Assembly: GCA_963665165.1 (NCBI GenBank)
Contig: OY761989.1
Coordinates: forward strand, 124,001-188,000
DNA length: 64,000 bases
Direction of reading: 5' to 3'
From: G963663315 sp963665165
GTDB lineage: Bacteria > Pseudomonadota > Gammaproteobacteria > Arenicellales > Poriferihabitantaceae
Part shown: piece after piece, positions 16,170-24,745 of the stretch
How positions within the stretch are numbered: position 1 is the first letter of the stretch
How the letters are laid out: each line of letters begins with the position of its first letter
Position numbers and translations under genes: made by a program
The notes under the pieces: generated by a model
Told to the model about the DNA's origin: nothing
Seen by the model: the letters and a program-made list of their open reading frames with translations, nothing else
The model's database searches: none

Positions 16170-16790
16170 ATGATGACCCTGTCCGCCTTGTCCGGGCGCC
16201 TGACCGAATCGCTCGGCGAAGATCTGGTTACCAGCAAAATCCGGCTGGGTGAACTGACCTGCGAAATCCGGTCTCAGGCGATCGCCGATGTCTGCACCCG
16301 CCTGAGAGACGACCCGGGAACCCGGTTCGATCAGCTGATCGACCTTTGCGGTATGGATTACTCCACCTGGGGCCAGGAAGGCGGCAACCCCTGGCCGGGA
16401 AGTCGTTACGCGGTGGTCTATCATTTGATGTCGATTGACAACAACCAGCGTATTCGACTGCGCTGTAACCTGGACGACCGGCAGCCGATCATCGACTCGG
16501 TGATTGATGTCTGGCCCTCGGCAGACTGGTTTGAGCGCGAAGCCTTTGACCTGTATGGAATTATTTTCAACGGACACCCCGACCTGCGTCGCCTGTTGAC
16601 GGATTACGGTTTTATCGGTCATCCGTTCCGCAAGGATTTCCCGCTGTCGGGCCAGGTCGAAATGCGGTTCGATGAAGAGCAGGGGCGGGTCATCTATCAG
16701 CCCGTCACCATCGAGGACCGTATCCTGGTTCCAAGAACCATTCGCAAGGATACATTCGCCGGTTCCAACCCGGTCGAGGCGCCGGACTGA
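16170..16790 (+). CDS. nuoC: NADH-quinone oxidoreductase subunit C
   Basis: This is the 30-kDa-type subunit of the peripheral arm, 206 residues, with the hallmark block DVWPSADWFEREAFDLYGIIFNGHPDLRRLLTDYGFIGHPFRKDFP. It is a separate gene rather than the fused nuoCD of enterobacteria. Its stop overlaps the nuoD ATG by one base. Confidence 0.95.
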   Translation: MMTLSALSGRLTESLGEDLVTSKIRLGELTCEIRSQAIADVCTRLRDDPGTRFDQLIDLCGMDYSTWGQEGGNPWPGSRYAVVYHLMSIDNNQRIRLRCNLDDRQPIIDSVIDVWPSADWFEREAFDLYGIIFNGHPDLRRLLTDYGFIGHPFRKDFPLSGQVEMRFDEEQGRVIYQPVTIEDRILVPRTIRKDTFAGSNPVEAPD

Positions 16791-18043
16791 TGGCCGAGAT
16801 TCGCAACTACACGATGAATTTCGGGCCGCAGCATCCAGCGGCGCATGGCGTACTCAGAATCATCATGGAAATGGACGGCGAGGTGATTGAACGCTGTGAC
16901 CCGCATATCGGTTTGCTGCATCGGGGTACGGAAAAACTGGCGGAGACCAAACCCTATAACCAGAGTATCGGGTACATGGACCGTCTCGATTATGTCTCCA
17001 TGATGTGCAACGAGCATGCCTATGTCCTGGCGATCGAGAAAATGCTCGGCATCGAAATCCCGCTCCGCGCCCAATATATCCGGGTGCTGTTCGATGAGAT
17101 CACCCGTATCCTGAATCACTGCCTGTGGCTGGGCGCCCACGCGCTGGATGTCGGCGCCATGACCGTGTTCCTGTACTGTTTCCGTGAACGGGAAGACCTG
17201 ATGGATTGTTACGAGGCGGTGTCCGGCGCGCGGATGCATGCCACTTATTACCGGCCCGGCGGAGTTTACCGGGATCTACCCGACCAGATGCCGAAATACG
17301 CCGCCACCGGGCGGCATTCCGAAACCGAGACCCGGACACGCAACGAAGCCCGGGAAGGTTCACTGCTGGATTTTATCGAGGCCTTCACCCGGAGGTTCCC
17401 GGCCTGCGTAGACGAATATGAAACCCTGTTGAGCGATAACCGTATCTGGAAACAGAGGACGGTGGACATCGGAATCGTGGACCCCGAACGGGCAAAGGCG
17501 CTGGGCTTCAGCGGCGCAATGCTGAGAGGTTCGGGAGTGGAATGGGATTTGCGCAAGAAACAGCCCTATGAAGTGTATGACCGCATGGATTTCGATATTC
17601 CGGTTGGCGTCAACGGGGATTGCTATGACCGCTATCTGGTGCGGGTCGAGGAAATGCGCCAGTCCAACCGTATCATCGAACAGTGCATCGACTGGTTGCG
17701 AAATCATCCGGGGCCGGTCATTCTCGATGATCACAAGCTGACCCCGCCTTCGCGGGAAAACATGAAGAACGACATGGAATCCCTGATCCACCACTTCAAG
17801 TTGTTCACCGAAGGTTATTGCGTACCTGCCGGGGAAGCCTACGCGGCCATCGAACATCCCAAGGGGGAGTTCGGTATTTATCTGGTTTCGGACGGCGCCA
17901 ACAAACCCTACCGGGTCAAAATCCGGGCGCCCGGTTTCGCTCACCTCGCCGCCCTGCACGAAATGTCCAACGGCCACATGCTGGCCGACATGGTCGCGAT
18001 CATTGGCACCCAGGATATCGTGTTCGGAGAGATAGACAGATAG
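16790..18043 (+). CDS. nuoD: NADH-quinone oxidoreductase subunit D
   Basis: The 417-residue 49-kDa-type subunit forms the quinone-binding pocket with NuoB. Key blocks are MNFGPQHPAAHGVLR, the His-containing IGLLHRGTEKLAE, YMDRLDYVSMMCNEHAYVLAIEK and the C-terminal GDFGIYLVSDG-like GEFGIYLVSDGANKPYRVKIRAPGFAHL and IIGTQDIVFGEIDR. One-base overlap with nuoC indicates coupled translation. Confidence 0.95.
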   Translation: MAEIRNYTMNFGPQHPAAHGVLRIIMEMDGEVIERCDPHIGLLHRGTEKLAETKPYNQSIGYMDRLDYVSMMCNEHAYVLAIEKMLGIEIPLRAQYIRVLFDEITRILNHCLWLGAHALDVGAMTVFLYCFREREDLMDCYEAVSGARMHATYYRPGGVYRDLPDQMPKYAATGRHSETETRTRNEAREGSLLDFIEAFTRRFPACVDEYETLLSDNRIWKQRTVDIGIVDPERAKALGFSGAMLRGSGVEWDLRKKQPYEVYDRMDFDIPVGVNGDCYDRYLVRVEEMRQSNRIIEQCIDWLRNHPGPVILDDHKLTPPSRENMKNDMESLIHHFKLFTEGYCVPAGEAYAAIEHPKGEFGIYLVSDGANKPYRVKIRAPGFAHLAALHEMSNGHMLADMVAIIGTQDIVFGEIDR

Positions 18044-18046
18044 ACC

Positions 18047-18544
18047 ATGGCAGCAGATCGTATGAACCACTCCCGGCTGTGCGATGCCTCCATGCAGCAA
18101 ATCAGCCATGAACTGGATAAATATCCGGCGGACCGCCGCCAGTCCGCGCTGCTGGCTGCCCTGCGGATCGCCCAGGACGAGCATGGCTGGCTGAGCGGAG
18201 AGCTGATCGAACACGTCGCCGGCATCATCGGGGTACCGCCGATCAAGGCTTACGAGGTTGCCACCTTTTATTCAATGTACGACCTGAGTCCGACCGGCAG
18301 GCATAAAGTGTGCCTGTGCACCAATATTTCCTGCATGTTGCGCGGCTCGGATGAGATCGTCGCTCATTTGCAGCAAAAGCTCGGCATCAAATTTGGCGAA
18401 ACCACCGCCGACGGCCGGTTTACCCTGAAGGAAGTGGAATGCCTGGCCGCCTGCGCCGGAGCGCCGATGATGCAGGTCGGGCGTGATTACTACGAAGACC
18501 TGACCCCGGACAAGGTGGACCGGATTCTCGAGGCGCTGACATGA
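18047..18544 (+). CDS. nuoE: NADH-quinone oxidoreductase subunit E
   Basis: The 24-kDa-type subunit of the NADH-oxidising module, 165 residues. The [2Fe-2S] cluster ligands are seen in CTNISCMLRG and CLAACAGAPMMQV. The start at 18047 follows nuoD by 3 bases; a second ATG lies at 18062. Its end overlaps the nuoF start by 4 bases (ATGA). Confidence 0.95.
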   Translation: MAADRMNHSRLCDASMQQISHELDKYPADRRQSALLAALRIAQDEHGWLSGELIEHVAGIIGVPPIKAYEVATFYSMYDLSPTGRHKVCLCTNISCMLRGSDEIVAHLQQKLGIKFGETTADGRFTLKEVECLAACAGAPMMQVGRDYYEDLTPDKVDRILEALT

Positions 18545-19845
18545 ACCTGCCATTGGTTGCCGACCGGTTCAGTTCCCTGCGCAGGGCATGCAATGTAAGC
18601 CTGCCCGACCCGGCCATCGAAAAACCCTGGACACTGCAAAGCTACCGGGCGAACGGCGGCTACCAGGCATTGGAAAAAGTGCTTTCAGGCCAGGTCCCGC
18701 ATACCGAGATACTGGATACCATCAAACAATCGAACATCCGGGGGCGGGGCGGCGCCGGATTTCCGGTGGGGGTGAAATGGAGTTTCATGCCGCGCAGTTC
18801 GCCCGTGCAGAAATATGTAGTCTGTAATTCCGACGAAGGCGAGCCCGGCACCTGCAAGGACCGGGATATCATGCGGCTGAATCCTCATGCCCTGATCGAG
18901 GGAATGACCATTGGCGGTTATGCGATGGGCGCCACGGTGGGTTACAACTATATCCGCGGCGAATTCTGGGAACCCTACGAGGTCATGGAGGAGGCGGTAA
19001 GGGAGGCTTACCAGGCCGGCCTGCTGGGCCGCGACCTGCTGGGCTCGGGATTCGATTTCGATCTGTACAACCATCTTGGCGCGGGCGCCTATATCTGCGG
19101 CGAGGAAACCGCGTTGCTCAATTCACTGGAGGGCAAAAAAGGCGAGCCGCGCTTCAAGCCCCCCTTCCCGGCCGCATTCGGTTTGTATGGCAAGCCGACC
19201 ACGATCAACAATACCGAATCCTTCGCCTCCGTGCCGGCAATCCTGAGGGCGAATGGCAACTGGATGGATGGCACATGGTTCAAGCAACTGGGGGTTGAAA
19301 ACGCCGGGGGGGTAAAAGTGTTTTCGGTGACCGGTCATGTGGAATGCCCCGGAAATTATGAGATCAGGATGGGTACGCCCTTTCGTGAATTGCTGGAAAT
19401 GGCGGGCGGAGTCTGGAAAGGCCGCAAGTTGAAAGCCGTAATCCCCGGCGGGTCGTCAGTTCCGGTCATGCCGGCGGAAAATATCATGCAGGCGAACATG
19501 GATTACGATTCACTGCAAAAACACGGCTCCGCGGTCGGCGCCGGCTCTGTGATCGTCATGGATGAAACCACGGACATGGTGAAAATCCTGAAGCGCATCG
19601 CGTATTTCTACTACGAAGAGTCCTGCGGCCAGTGCACGCCCTGCCGGGAAGGCACCGGCTGGTTGTACCGCATTCTGAAACGAATCGATTCAGGACATGG
19701 CAGGGCTGAAGACCTGGATACCCTGCTCGATGTCGCCAACCGGATAGAAGGCCGCACCATCTGCGCATTGGGGGACGCGGCGGCCTGGCCCGTGCAAAGT
19801 TTCCTTGCGCATTTCCGGCATGAGTTCGAAGCGAAGATCAGGTAA
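18541..19845 (+). CDS. nuoF: NADH-quinone oxidoreductase subunit F
   Basis: The 434-residue NADH-binding flavoprotein. The FMN/NADH-binding glycine-rich segment RGRGGAGFPVGVKWSFM, CNSDEGEPGTCKDRDIM and GAGAYICGEETALLNSLEG are present. The 4Fe-4S ligands are in ESCGQCTPCREGTGWL with a later Cys in GRTICALGDAAAWP. It overlaps nuoE by 4 bases. Confidence 0.96.
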   Translation: MNLPLVADRFSSLRRACNVSLPDPAIEKPWTLQSYRANGGYQALEKVLSGQVPHTEILDTIKQSNIRGRGGAGFPVGVKWSFMPRSSPVQKYVVCNSDEGEPGTCKDRDIMRLNPHALIEGMTIGGYAMGATVGYNYIRGEFWEPYEVMEEAVREAYQAGLLGRDLLGSGFDFDLYNHLGAGAYICGEETALLNSLEGKKGEPRFKPPFPAAFGLYGKPTTINNTESFASVPAILRANGNWMDGTWFKQLGVENAGGVKVFSVTGHVECPGNYEIRMGTPFRELLEMAGGVWKGRKLKAVIPGGSSVPVMPAENIMQANMDYDSLQKHGSAVGAGSVIVMDETTDMVKILKRIAYFYYEESCGQCTPCREGTGWLYRILKRIDSGHGRAEDLDTLLDVANRIEGRTICALGDAAAWPVQSFLAHFRHEFEAKIR

Positions 19846-19854
19846 CGGCAAGCG

Positions 19855-22242
19855 ATGAGTACGATAACGATAGAAGTGGACGGCAGGGAACTTGAGGCCG
19901 AGGCAGGCGAAATGCTGATTCGTGTCACCGACCGCAATGATATTCATATCCCCCGATTCTGCTACCATGAAAAACTGTCGGTCGCGGCCAATTGCCGGAT
20001 GTGCCTGGTGGAAGTGGAACGGGCGCCCAAGCCGATGCCAGCCTGTGCGACCCCGGTCAACGACGGCATGAAGGTCTTTACCCGGTCGAAACTGGCGCAC
20101 GAAGCCCAGAAAGGCACGATGGAGTTCCTGCTGATCAATCATCCGCTGGATTGTCCGGTTTGTGACCAGGGCGGAGAGTGCCCTCTGCAGGACCAGGCGA
20201 TGGGGTACGGCAACGACGATTCACGCTTCATGGAAGCCAAACGGGTGGTTCCGAATTACGATATCGGCCCCCTGGTCGCCACCGAAATGACACGTTGCAT
20301 CCATTGTACGCGCTGTGTGCGTTTCGGCGAGGAAGTCGCCGGGGTGGTTGAAATGGGCATGCCGGGCCGCGGTGAACATGCCAGAATCAGCACCTTCCTC
20401 AGCCGCCCGGTGAATTCTGAAGTTTCGGGCAATATCATTGACCTGTGCCCGGTCGGCGCCCTCACGTCCAGGCCTTATCGTTTTGCCGCGCGCTCATGGG
20501 AGCTGGAAAATCACTCGGCCATCAGTCCGCACGATTGTCTCGGTACCAATATCAATATCCAGACGCTCAGGGGCCGGGTTGAACGGGTTCTGCCGATCGA
20601 AAATCCCGGGATCAACGAATCCTGGCTGGCTGACCGGGATCGCTTTTCCTATGAAGCGGTCAACAGTGAACAACGCCTGCTCAACCCGATGATCCGGGAA
20701 AACGGCCGTTGGCGGACAACCGACTGGGAAACCGCCCTGGCCTTTGCCGCCGAAGGACTGCGGACCATCATCGATGCCGGGTCGGCCAGTGACATCGGCG
20801 GAATTGCGGGTCCCGCATCGACGCTGGAGGAGTTTTACCTGCTGCAGAAGCTGCTGCGGGGATTGGGCAGCGAAAACGTGGACCATCGTTTGCAACAGTG
20901 CGATTTCAGGGACGATGACATTGCTCCGGCTTTCCCCGCATCGGAAGCGGCTATCCGCGACTATGACAAACAACAGGCCATATTGCTGGTGGGCTCCAAT
21001 ATCCGCAAGGAACAGCCCTTGCTTTCCCTGAAAATCCGGCAGGGATTTCTATCCGGCCTGACCCGGATCAGCGCCGTCAATCCGGTGGACTATGATTTGA
21101 ATTTCGGCTTGGTCGAATCCGGTTTCGGCGCCGGCAGGGCGATGATATCCCGGCTCGCAGAGTTTGCAATGAGTGTCGCCGCAATCCGGTCGGTCGATCT
21201 GCCCGAAGATATCCGGGCGCTTGCCGGGGAAAATCCCGGCATGCGGCGGTCCGCGCAGAATCTGGTTGACGCTGGCGGCGACGGGTTGATCATTCTGGGG
21301 GCTTCGGCCCAGCAGCATCCGGACGCCAGTGTGATCAGGGCCATCGCCAACTGGATTGCCGATACGACAGACTGCAAACTGGCCATCCTGGCGCAAGGGA
21401 ACAGTGTGGCCGGGCATATCGCGAATTGCCGGCCGCGCGCCAACGGCAAAAACCTTCATGACATGCTGGCCGGGGGATTGCAGGGCTTCGTGTTGCTCGG
21501 CTGTGAACCCGAGCTCGATTGTATGGACGGAAAAGCGGCGGCGGCCGCGATGAACAAGGCCCGGTTCGTCGTCCAGATGAGTGCGTTTCAAAGTGGGTCG
21601 GTCAGGAAATACGCGGATGTGCTGTTGCCGGTCGCCGCTTTTACCGAGTCTGCCGGCGCCTTTATCAACTGCGAAGGCCGGGTGCAAACGGCCGAAATTG
21701 CCGCCAACCCCGCAGGGCAGGCCCGACCCGCCTGGAAGGTGCTGCGTGTGCTCGGAAATTTCATGCGCTGCGATGGATTCGAATTCATCACGCTCGACGA
21801 TGTCATGGCGGAAATCAGGTCAACGACCGGGATTGGCGACATACGACCGAACGCGCGTTCGACACAGCGCCGGATCGGTCCGTTGTTGTCCGCGTCCAGC
21901 GCCGACGGACTGCTGCGAATCACGGATATGCCGATGTACCGCGGCGAAGTCACACTGCGTAATGCGGACGCGCTCCAGCGCACCGCGGACAATCCCGCGC
22001 CGGCGGTGTCCATCCATCCCGCCACGGCGGAAAAACTGGAGCTGGACGAAGGCGGCGAAGTGGAAGTGGTTGTACAGGCGTTCGTGAAGGACGGGGCCGG
22101 CCGCGTCCGGTTGCCACTCAGGCTGGACCCTCGCCTGGTGGAAAATTGTGTCCATGTTCCCGCGGGATTTCATGAAACGGCTGGCCTGGGAGGTCACGTC
22201 ACGGTCAACATTCTGAAAGTGCATCAGGACGGCAAAGCCTGA
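19855..22242 (+). CDS. nuoG: NADH-quinone oxidoreductase subunit G
   Basis: The 795-residue iron-sulfur subunit relays electrons from FMN. An N-terminal ferredoxin-like [2Fe-2S] domain (FCYHEKLSVAANCRMCLVEVE) is followed by the His-Cys cluster domain (CPVCDQGGECPLQDQ), two 4Fe-4S motifs (CIHCTRCVRFGEEV) and a molybdopterin-oxidoreductase-like body. The last base overlaps the nuoH start by one. Confidence 0.95.
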   Translation: MSTITIEVDGRELEAEAGEMLIRVTDRNDIHIPRFCYHEKLSVAANCRMCLVEVERAPKPMPACATPVNDGMKVFTRSKLAHEAQKGTMEFLLINHPLDCPVCDQGGECPLQDQAMGYGNDDSRFMEAKRVVPNYDIGPLVATEMTRCIHCTRCVRFGEEVAGVVEMGMPGRGEHARISTFLSRPVNSEVSGNIIDLCPVGALTSRPYRFAARSWELENHSAISPHDCLGTNINIQTLRGRVERVLPIENPGINESWLADRDRFSYEAVNSEQRLLNPMIRENGRWRTTDWETALAFAAEGLRTIIDAGSASDIGGIAGPASTLEEFYLLQKLLRGLGSENVDHRLQQCDFRDDDIAPAFPASEAAIRDYDKQQAILLVGSNIRKEQPLLSLKIRQGFLSGLTRISAVNPVDYDLNFGLVESGFGAGRAMISRLAEFAMSVAAIRSVDLPEDIRALAGENPGMRRSAQNLVDAGGDGLIILGASAQQHPDASVIRAIANWIADTTDCKLAILAQGNSVAGHIANCRPRANGKNLHDMLAGGLQGFVLLGCEPELDCMDGKAAAAAMNKARFVVQMSAFQSGSVRKYADVLLPVAAFTESAGAFINCEGRVQTAEIAANPAGQARPAWKVLRVLGNFMRCDGFEFITLDDVMAEIRSTTGIGDIRPNARSTQRRIGPLLSASSADGLLRITDMPMYRGEVTLRNADALQRTADNPAPAVSIHPATAEKLELDEGGEVEVVVQAFVKDGAGRVRLPLRLDPRLVENCVHVPAGFHETAGLGGHVTVNILKVHQDGKA

Positions 22243-23288
22243 TGGTTGATTTCTATTTCTCAATGACAGGGTGGCTGCCGGACAGCGTACAGCATTTCGG
22301 CTGGATCATGCTGAAAATCACTCTGATCATATTACCCTTGATGGCCTGCGTGGCCTGGTTTACTTTTGCGGAACGCAAGGTGATCGGCTATATGCAGACC
22401 CGGGTCGGACCGAACCGGGTCGGGATCAAGGGTTGGGGACAGCCGATCGCGGATTCGATCAAACTGATGTTCAAGGAGATCATCATACCCCGAAAATCGA
22501 ACCGGTACCTGTTTCTGATCGCGCCGGTTCTTTCCCTGGCGCCGGCGCTTGCGGCCTGGGCCGTGGTTCCGTTCACCGACTCGCTGGTGCTGGCCGACAT
22601 CGACGCCAGTCTGTTGTATGTGCTCGCCCTGACTTCGATGGGGGTTTATGGCGTGATTGTGGCTGGCTGGGCATCGAATTCCAAATACGCTTTTCTTGGC
22701 GCGATGCGCTCTGCCGCACAGATCGTTGCCTACGAAATCGCCATGGGATTTGCCCTGGTGGGGGTGCTGATGGTCGCTGGCAGCCTGAATCTGAGAGAAA
22801 TCGTGATGCACCAATCCGGCGGCTTCTGGCAGTGGTACTGGCTGCCCCTGCTGCCGCTGTTCATCGTGTATTTCATTTCCGGGGTGGCAGAGACCAATCG
22901 CGCGCCGTTCGATGTGGCGGAAGGCGAGTCGGAAATCGTCGCCGGATTCCATGTCGAATATTCCGGTATGGGTTTTGCGGTGTTTTTCCTGGCGGAATAT
23001 GCCAATATGGTTCTGATCGCGGCGCTCACCGTGTTGATGTTTCTGGGGGGGTGGCTGCCGCCGGTCGACATGGCGCCCTTCACCTGGCTTCCCGGCCTGT
23101 TCTGGTTCGGAGCGAAAACCGCCGCAGTGGCATTCCTGTTTTTGTGGTTTCGCGCAACCTTTCCCCGCTATCGTTACGACCAGATCATGCGCCTTGGCTG
23201 GAAAGTCCTGATCCCGGTCACCCTGGTATGGATTGTCGTGATCGGTCTGGGAAAGTTCCATACGCCGCTCGGGTTTGTTTTTGAATAA
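22242..23288 (+). CDS. nuoH: NADH-quinone oxidoreductase subunit H
   Basis: This membrane subunit of 348 residues (about eight helices) forms the quinone-entry channel with NuoB and NuoD. Conserved loops include AERKVIGYMQTRVGPNRVGIKGWGQPIADSIKL, SNSKYAFLGAMRSAAQIVAYEIAM, the acidic loop ETNRAPFDVAEGESEIVAGFHVEYSGM and RATFPRYRYDQIMRLGWK. It overlaps nuoG by one base. Confidence 0.96.
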   Translation: MVDFYFSMTGWLPDSVQHFGWIMLKITLIILPLMACVAWFTFAERKVIGYMQTRVGPNRVGIKGWGQPIADSIKLMFKEIIIPRKSNRYLFLIAPVLSLAPALAAWAVVPFTDSLVLADIDASLLYVLALTSMGVYGVIVAGWASNSKYAFLGAMRSAAQIVAYEIAMGFALVGVLMVAGSLNLREIVMHQSGGFWQWYWLPLLPLFIVYFISGVAETNRAPFDVAEGESEIVAGFHVEYSGMGFAVFFLAEYANMVLIAALTVLMFLGGWLPPVDMAPFTWLPGLFWFGAKTAAVAFLFLWFRATFPRYRYDQIMRLGWKVLIPVTLVWIVVIGLGKFHTPLGFVFE

Positions 23289-23319
23289 CGGTATGAAAAC
23301 GTAATTTCAGGTATACGAC

Positions 23320-23811
23320 ATGTCTCTGGATCTCAAACAACTCTATAAAACCTTTTCCCTGCAAGAACTGAGGAAAGGACTGGGTGTAACCGGCCGTCAG
23401 TTGTTCAACAAGAAAACGACGATCATGTATCCGGAGGAAAAAACGCCGAAATCCCCGCGCTTCCGTGGCCTGCACGCACTGCGGCGCTACCCCAATGGCG
23501 AGGAACGCTGCATCGCGTGCAAACTGTGTGAAGCGGTCTGCCCGGCGCTGGCCATCACCATTGATTCCGAAGAGCGCGAGGACGGCACCCGCCGCACCAC
23601 CCGATATGATATCGACCTGTTCAAGTGCGTTTACTGCGGATTTTGTGAAGAAGCCTGCCCGGTGGATTCGATCGTGATGACCGATATACATGAATTCCAC
23701 ATGGAAGAGAACGAGGAACGTGTGATCGACAAACAGGGACTGCTGGAAATAGGCGACCGCTACGAAGCTGAGATCGCCGCCGCGCGCAAACAGGATTCAG
23801 CCTACAGATAA
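23320..23811 (+). CDS. nuoI: NADH-quinone oxidoreductase subunit I
   Basis: A ferredoxin-like subunit of 163 residues carrying two 4Fe-4S clusters: CIACKLCEAVCPALAI and CVYCGFCEEACPVDSI. It links the peripheral NuoG chain to the NuoB cluster. The N-terminal extension is amphipathic. It lies 31 bases after nuoH. Confidence 0.96.
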   Translation: MSLDLKQLYKTFSLQELRKGLGVTGRQLFNKKTTIMYPEEKTPKSPRFRGLHALRRYPNGEERCIACKLCEAVCPALAITIDSEEREDGTRRTTRYDIDLFKCVYCGFCEEACPVDSIVMTDIHEFHMEENEERVIDKQGLLEIGDRYEAEIAAARKQDSAYR

Positions 23812-23819
23812 ATCGGGCG

Positions 23820-24443
23820 ATGACACTTCTGCAAACAGCCTTTTACGTATTCAGCGCGATTCTGGTCTTCGCGGCCATGATGGTGGTGACCATCCGCAAT
23901 CCGGTCAAATCCGCGTTGTTTCTGGTACTGGCGTTTTTCAGCGCGGCCTGTATCTGGATTACCTTGCAGGCCGAGTTCCTGGCCATTGTCCTGGTACTGG
24001 TCTATGTCGGGGCTGTGATGGTATTGTTCCTGTTCGTCGTGATGATGCTGGATATCGACCTCGCCAGACTGCGTGCGGGATTCACCCGTTATCTGCCGAT
24101 TGGCTCACTGATCGCGGCGCTGCTTGTGGTTGAAATCGCACTGGTATTGTATGGTTCCTTCGGCGCGGGCGAATACAGTCCGCCTGCCGATCCCGGCGCC
24201 GGCTACAGCAACTCGAAGGAACTGGGCGGACAGTTGTATACCCACTATGTGTTCGCGTTTGAAATTGCCGCGCTGATCCTGCTGGTCGCGATTATCGCGG
24301 CGATTGCCCTGACCATGAGAAGGCGCCCTGAAACCAAATATATCAACCCCGGAGAGCAGGTGCTGGTGAAACGTGAAGACCGGCTGCGAATCGTGAAAAT
24401 GAAACCGGAAACCCCTTCCTCCAATGACCGGGAGCCGCAATGA
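23820..24443 (+). CDS. nuoJ: NADH-quinone oxidoreductase subunit J
   Basis: A 207-residue membrane subunit with about five helices. The highly conserved EFLAIVLVLVYVGAVMVLFLFVVMMLDI contains the pi-bulge helix. A longer polar C-terminal tail (from about residue 170) is proline- and lysine-rich. Its end overlaps nuoK by 4 bases (ATGA). Confidence 0.94.
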   Translation: MTLLQTAFYVFSAILVFAAMMVVTIRNPVKSALFLVLAFFSAACIWITLQAEFLAIVLVLVYVGAVMVLFLFVVMMLDIDLARLRAGFTRYLPIGSLIAALLVVEIALVLYGSFGAGEYSPPADPGAGYSNSKELGGQLYTHYVFAFEIAALILLVAIIAAIALTMRRRPETKYINPGEQVLVKREDRLRIVKMKPETPSSNDREPQ

Positions 24444-24745
24444 TTCCACTCTCCCATTACCTCATCCTGGGAGCGATCCTGTTTGCCATCAGCATCGTCG
24501 GAATATTCCTGAATCGCAAGAATGTCGTGATTCTGCTGATGGCGATTGAACTGTTGCTGCTTGCGGTCAATCTGAACTTCGTTGCCTTCTCATACTATCT
24601 GAATGATATCGCGGGCCAGGTGTTCGTGTTCTTCATCCTGACCGTAGCCGCGGCGGAAGCCGCAATCGGACTTGCAATCCTGATCGTATTGTTCAGGAGC
24701 AGACAAACCATCAATGTTGAAGAACTGGATGCCTTGAAGGGATGA
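24440..24745 (+). CDS. nuoK: NADH-quinone oxidoreductase subunit K
   Basis: A 101-residue, three-helix membrane subunit of the proton-pumping arm, similar to the smallest Mrp-type subunit. The charged Glu of MAIELLLLAVNLNFVAFS and a second Glu in VAAAEAAIGLAILIVLFR are conserved pumping residues. It overlaps both nuoJ and nuoL by 4 bases. Confidence 0.95.
   Translation: MIPLSHYLILGAILFAISIVGIFLNRKNVVILLMAIELLLLAVNLNFVAFSYYLNDIAGQVFVFFILTVAAAEAAIGLAILIVLFRSRQTINVEELDALKG

Noticed and set aside
17360..18214. Minus-strand frame of 284 codons opposite nuoD and nuoE
   Set aside because: Antisense to conserved complex I genes, no motif.
22271..23284. 337-codon frame overlapping nuoH on the same strand
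   Set aside because: nuoH is certain in the other frame; this one is Gly/Arg-rich without family motifs.
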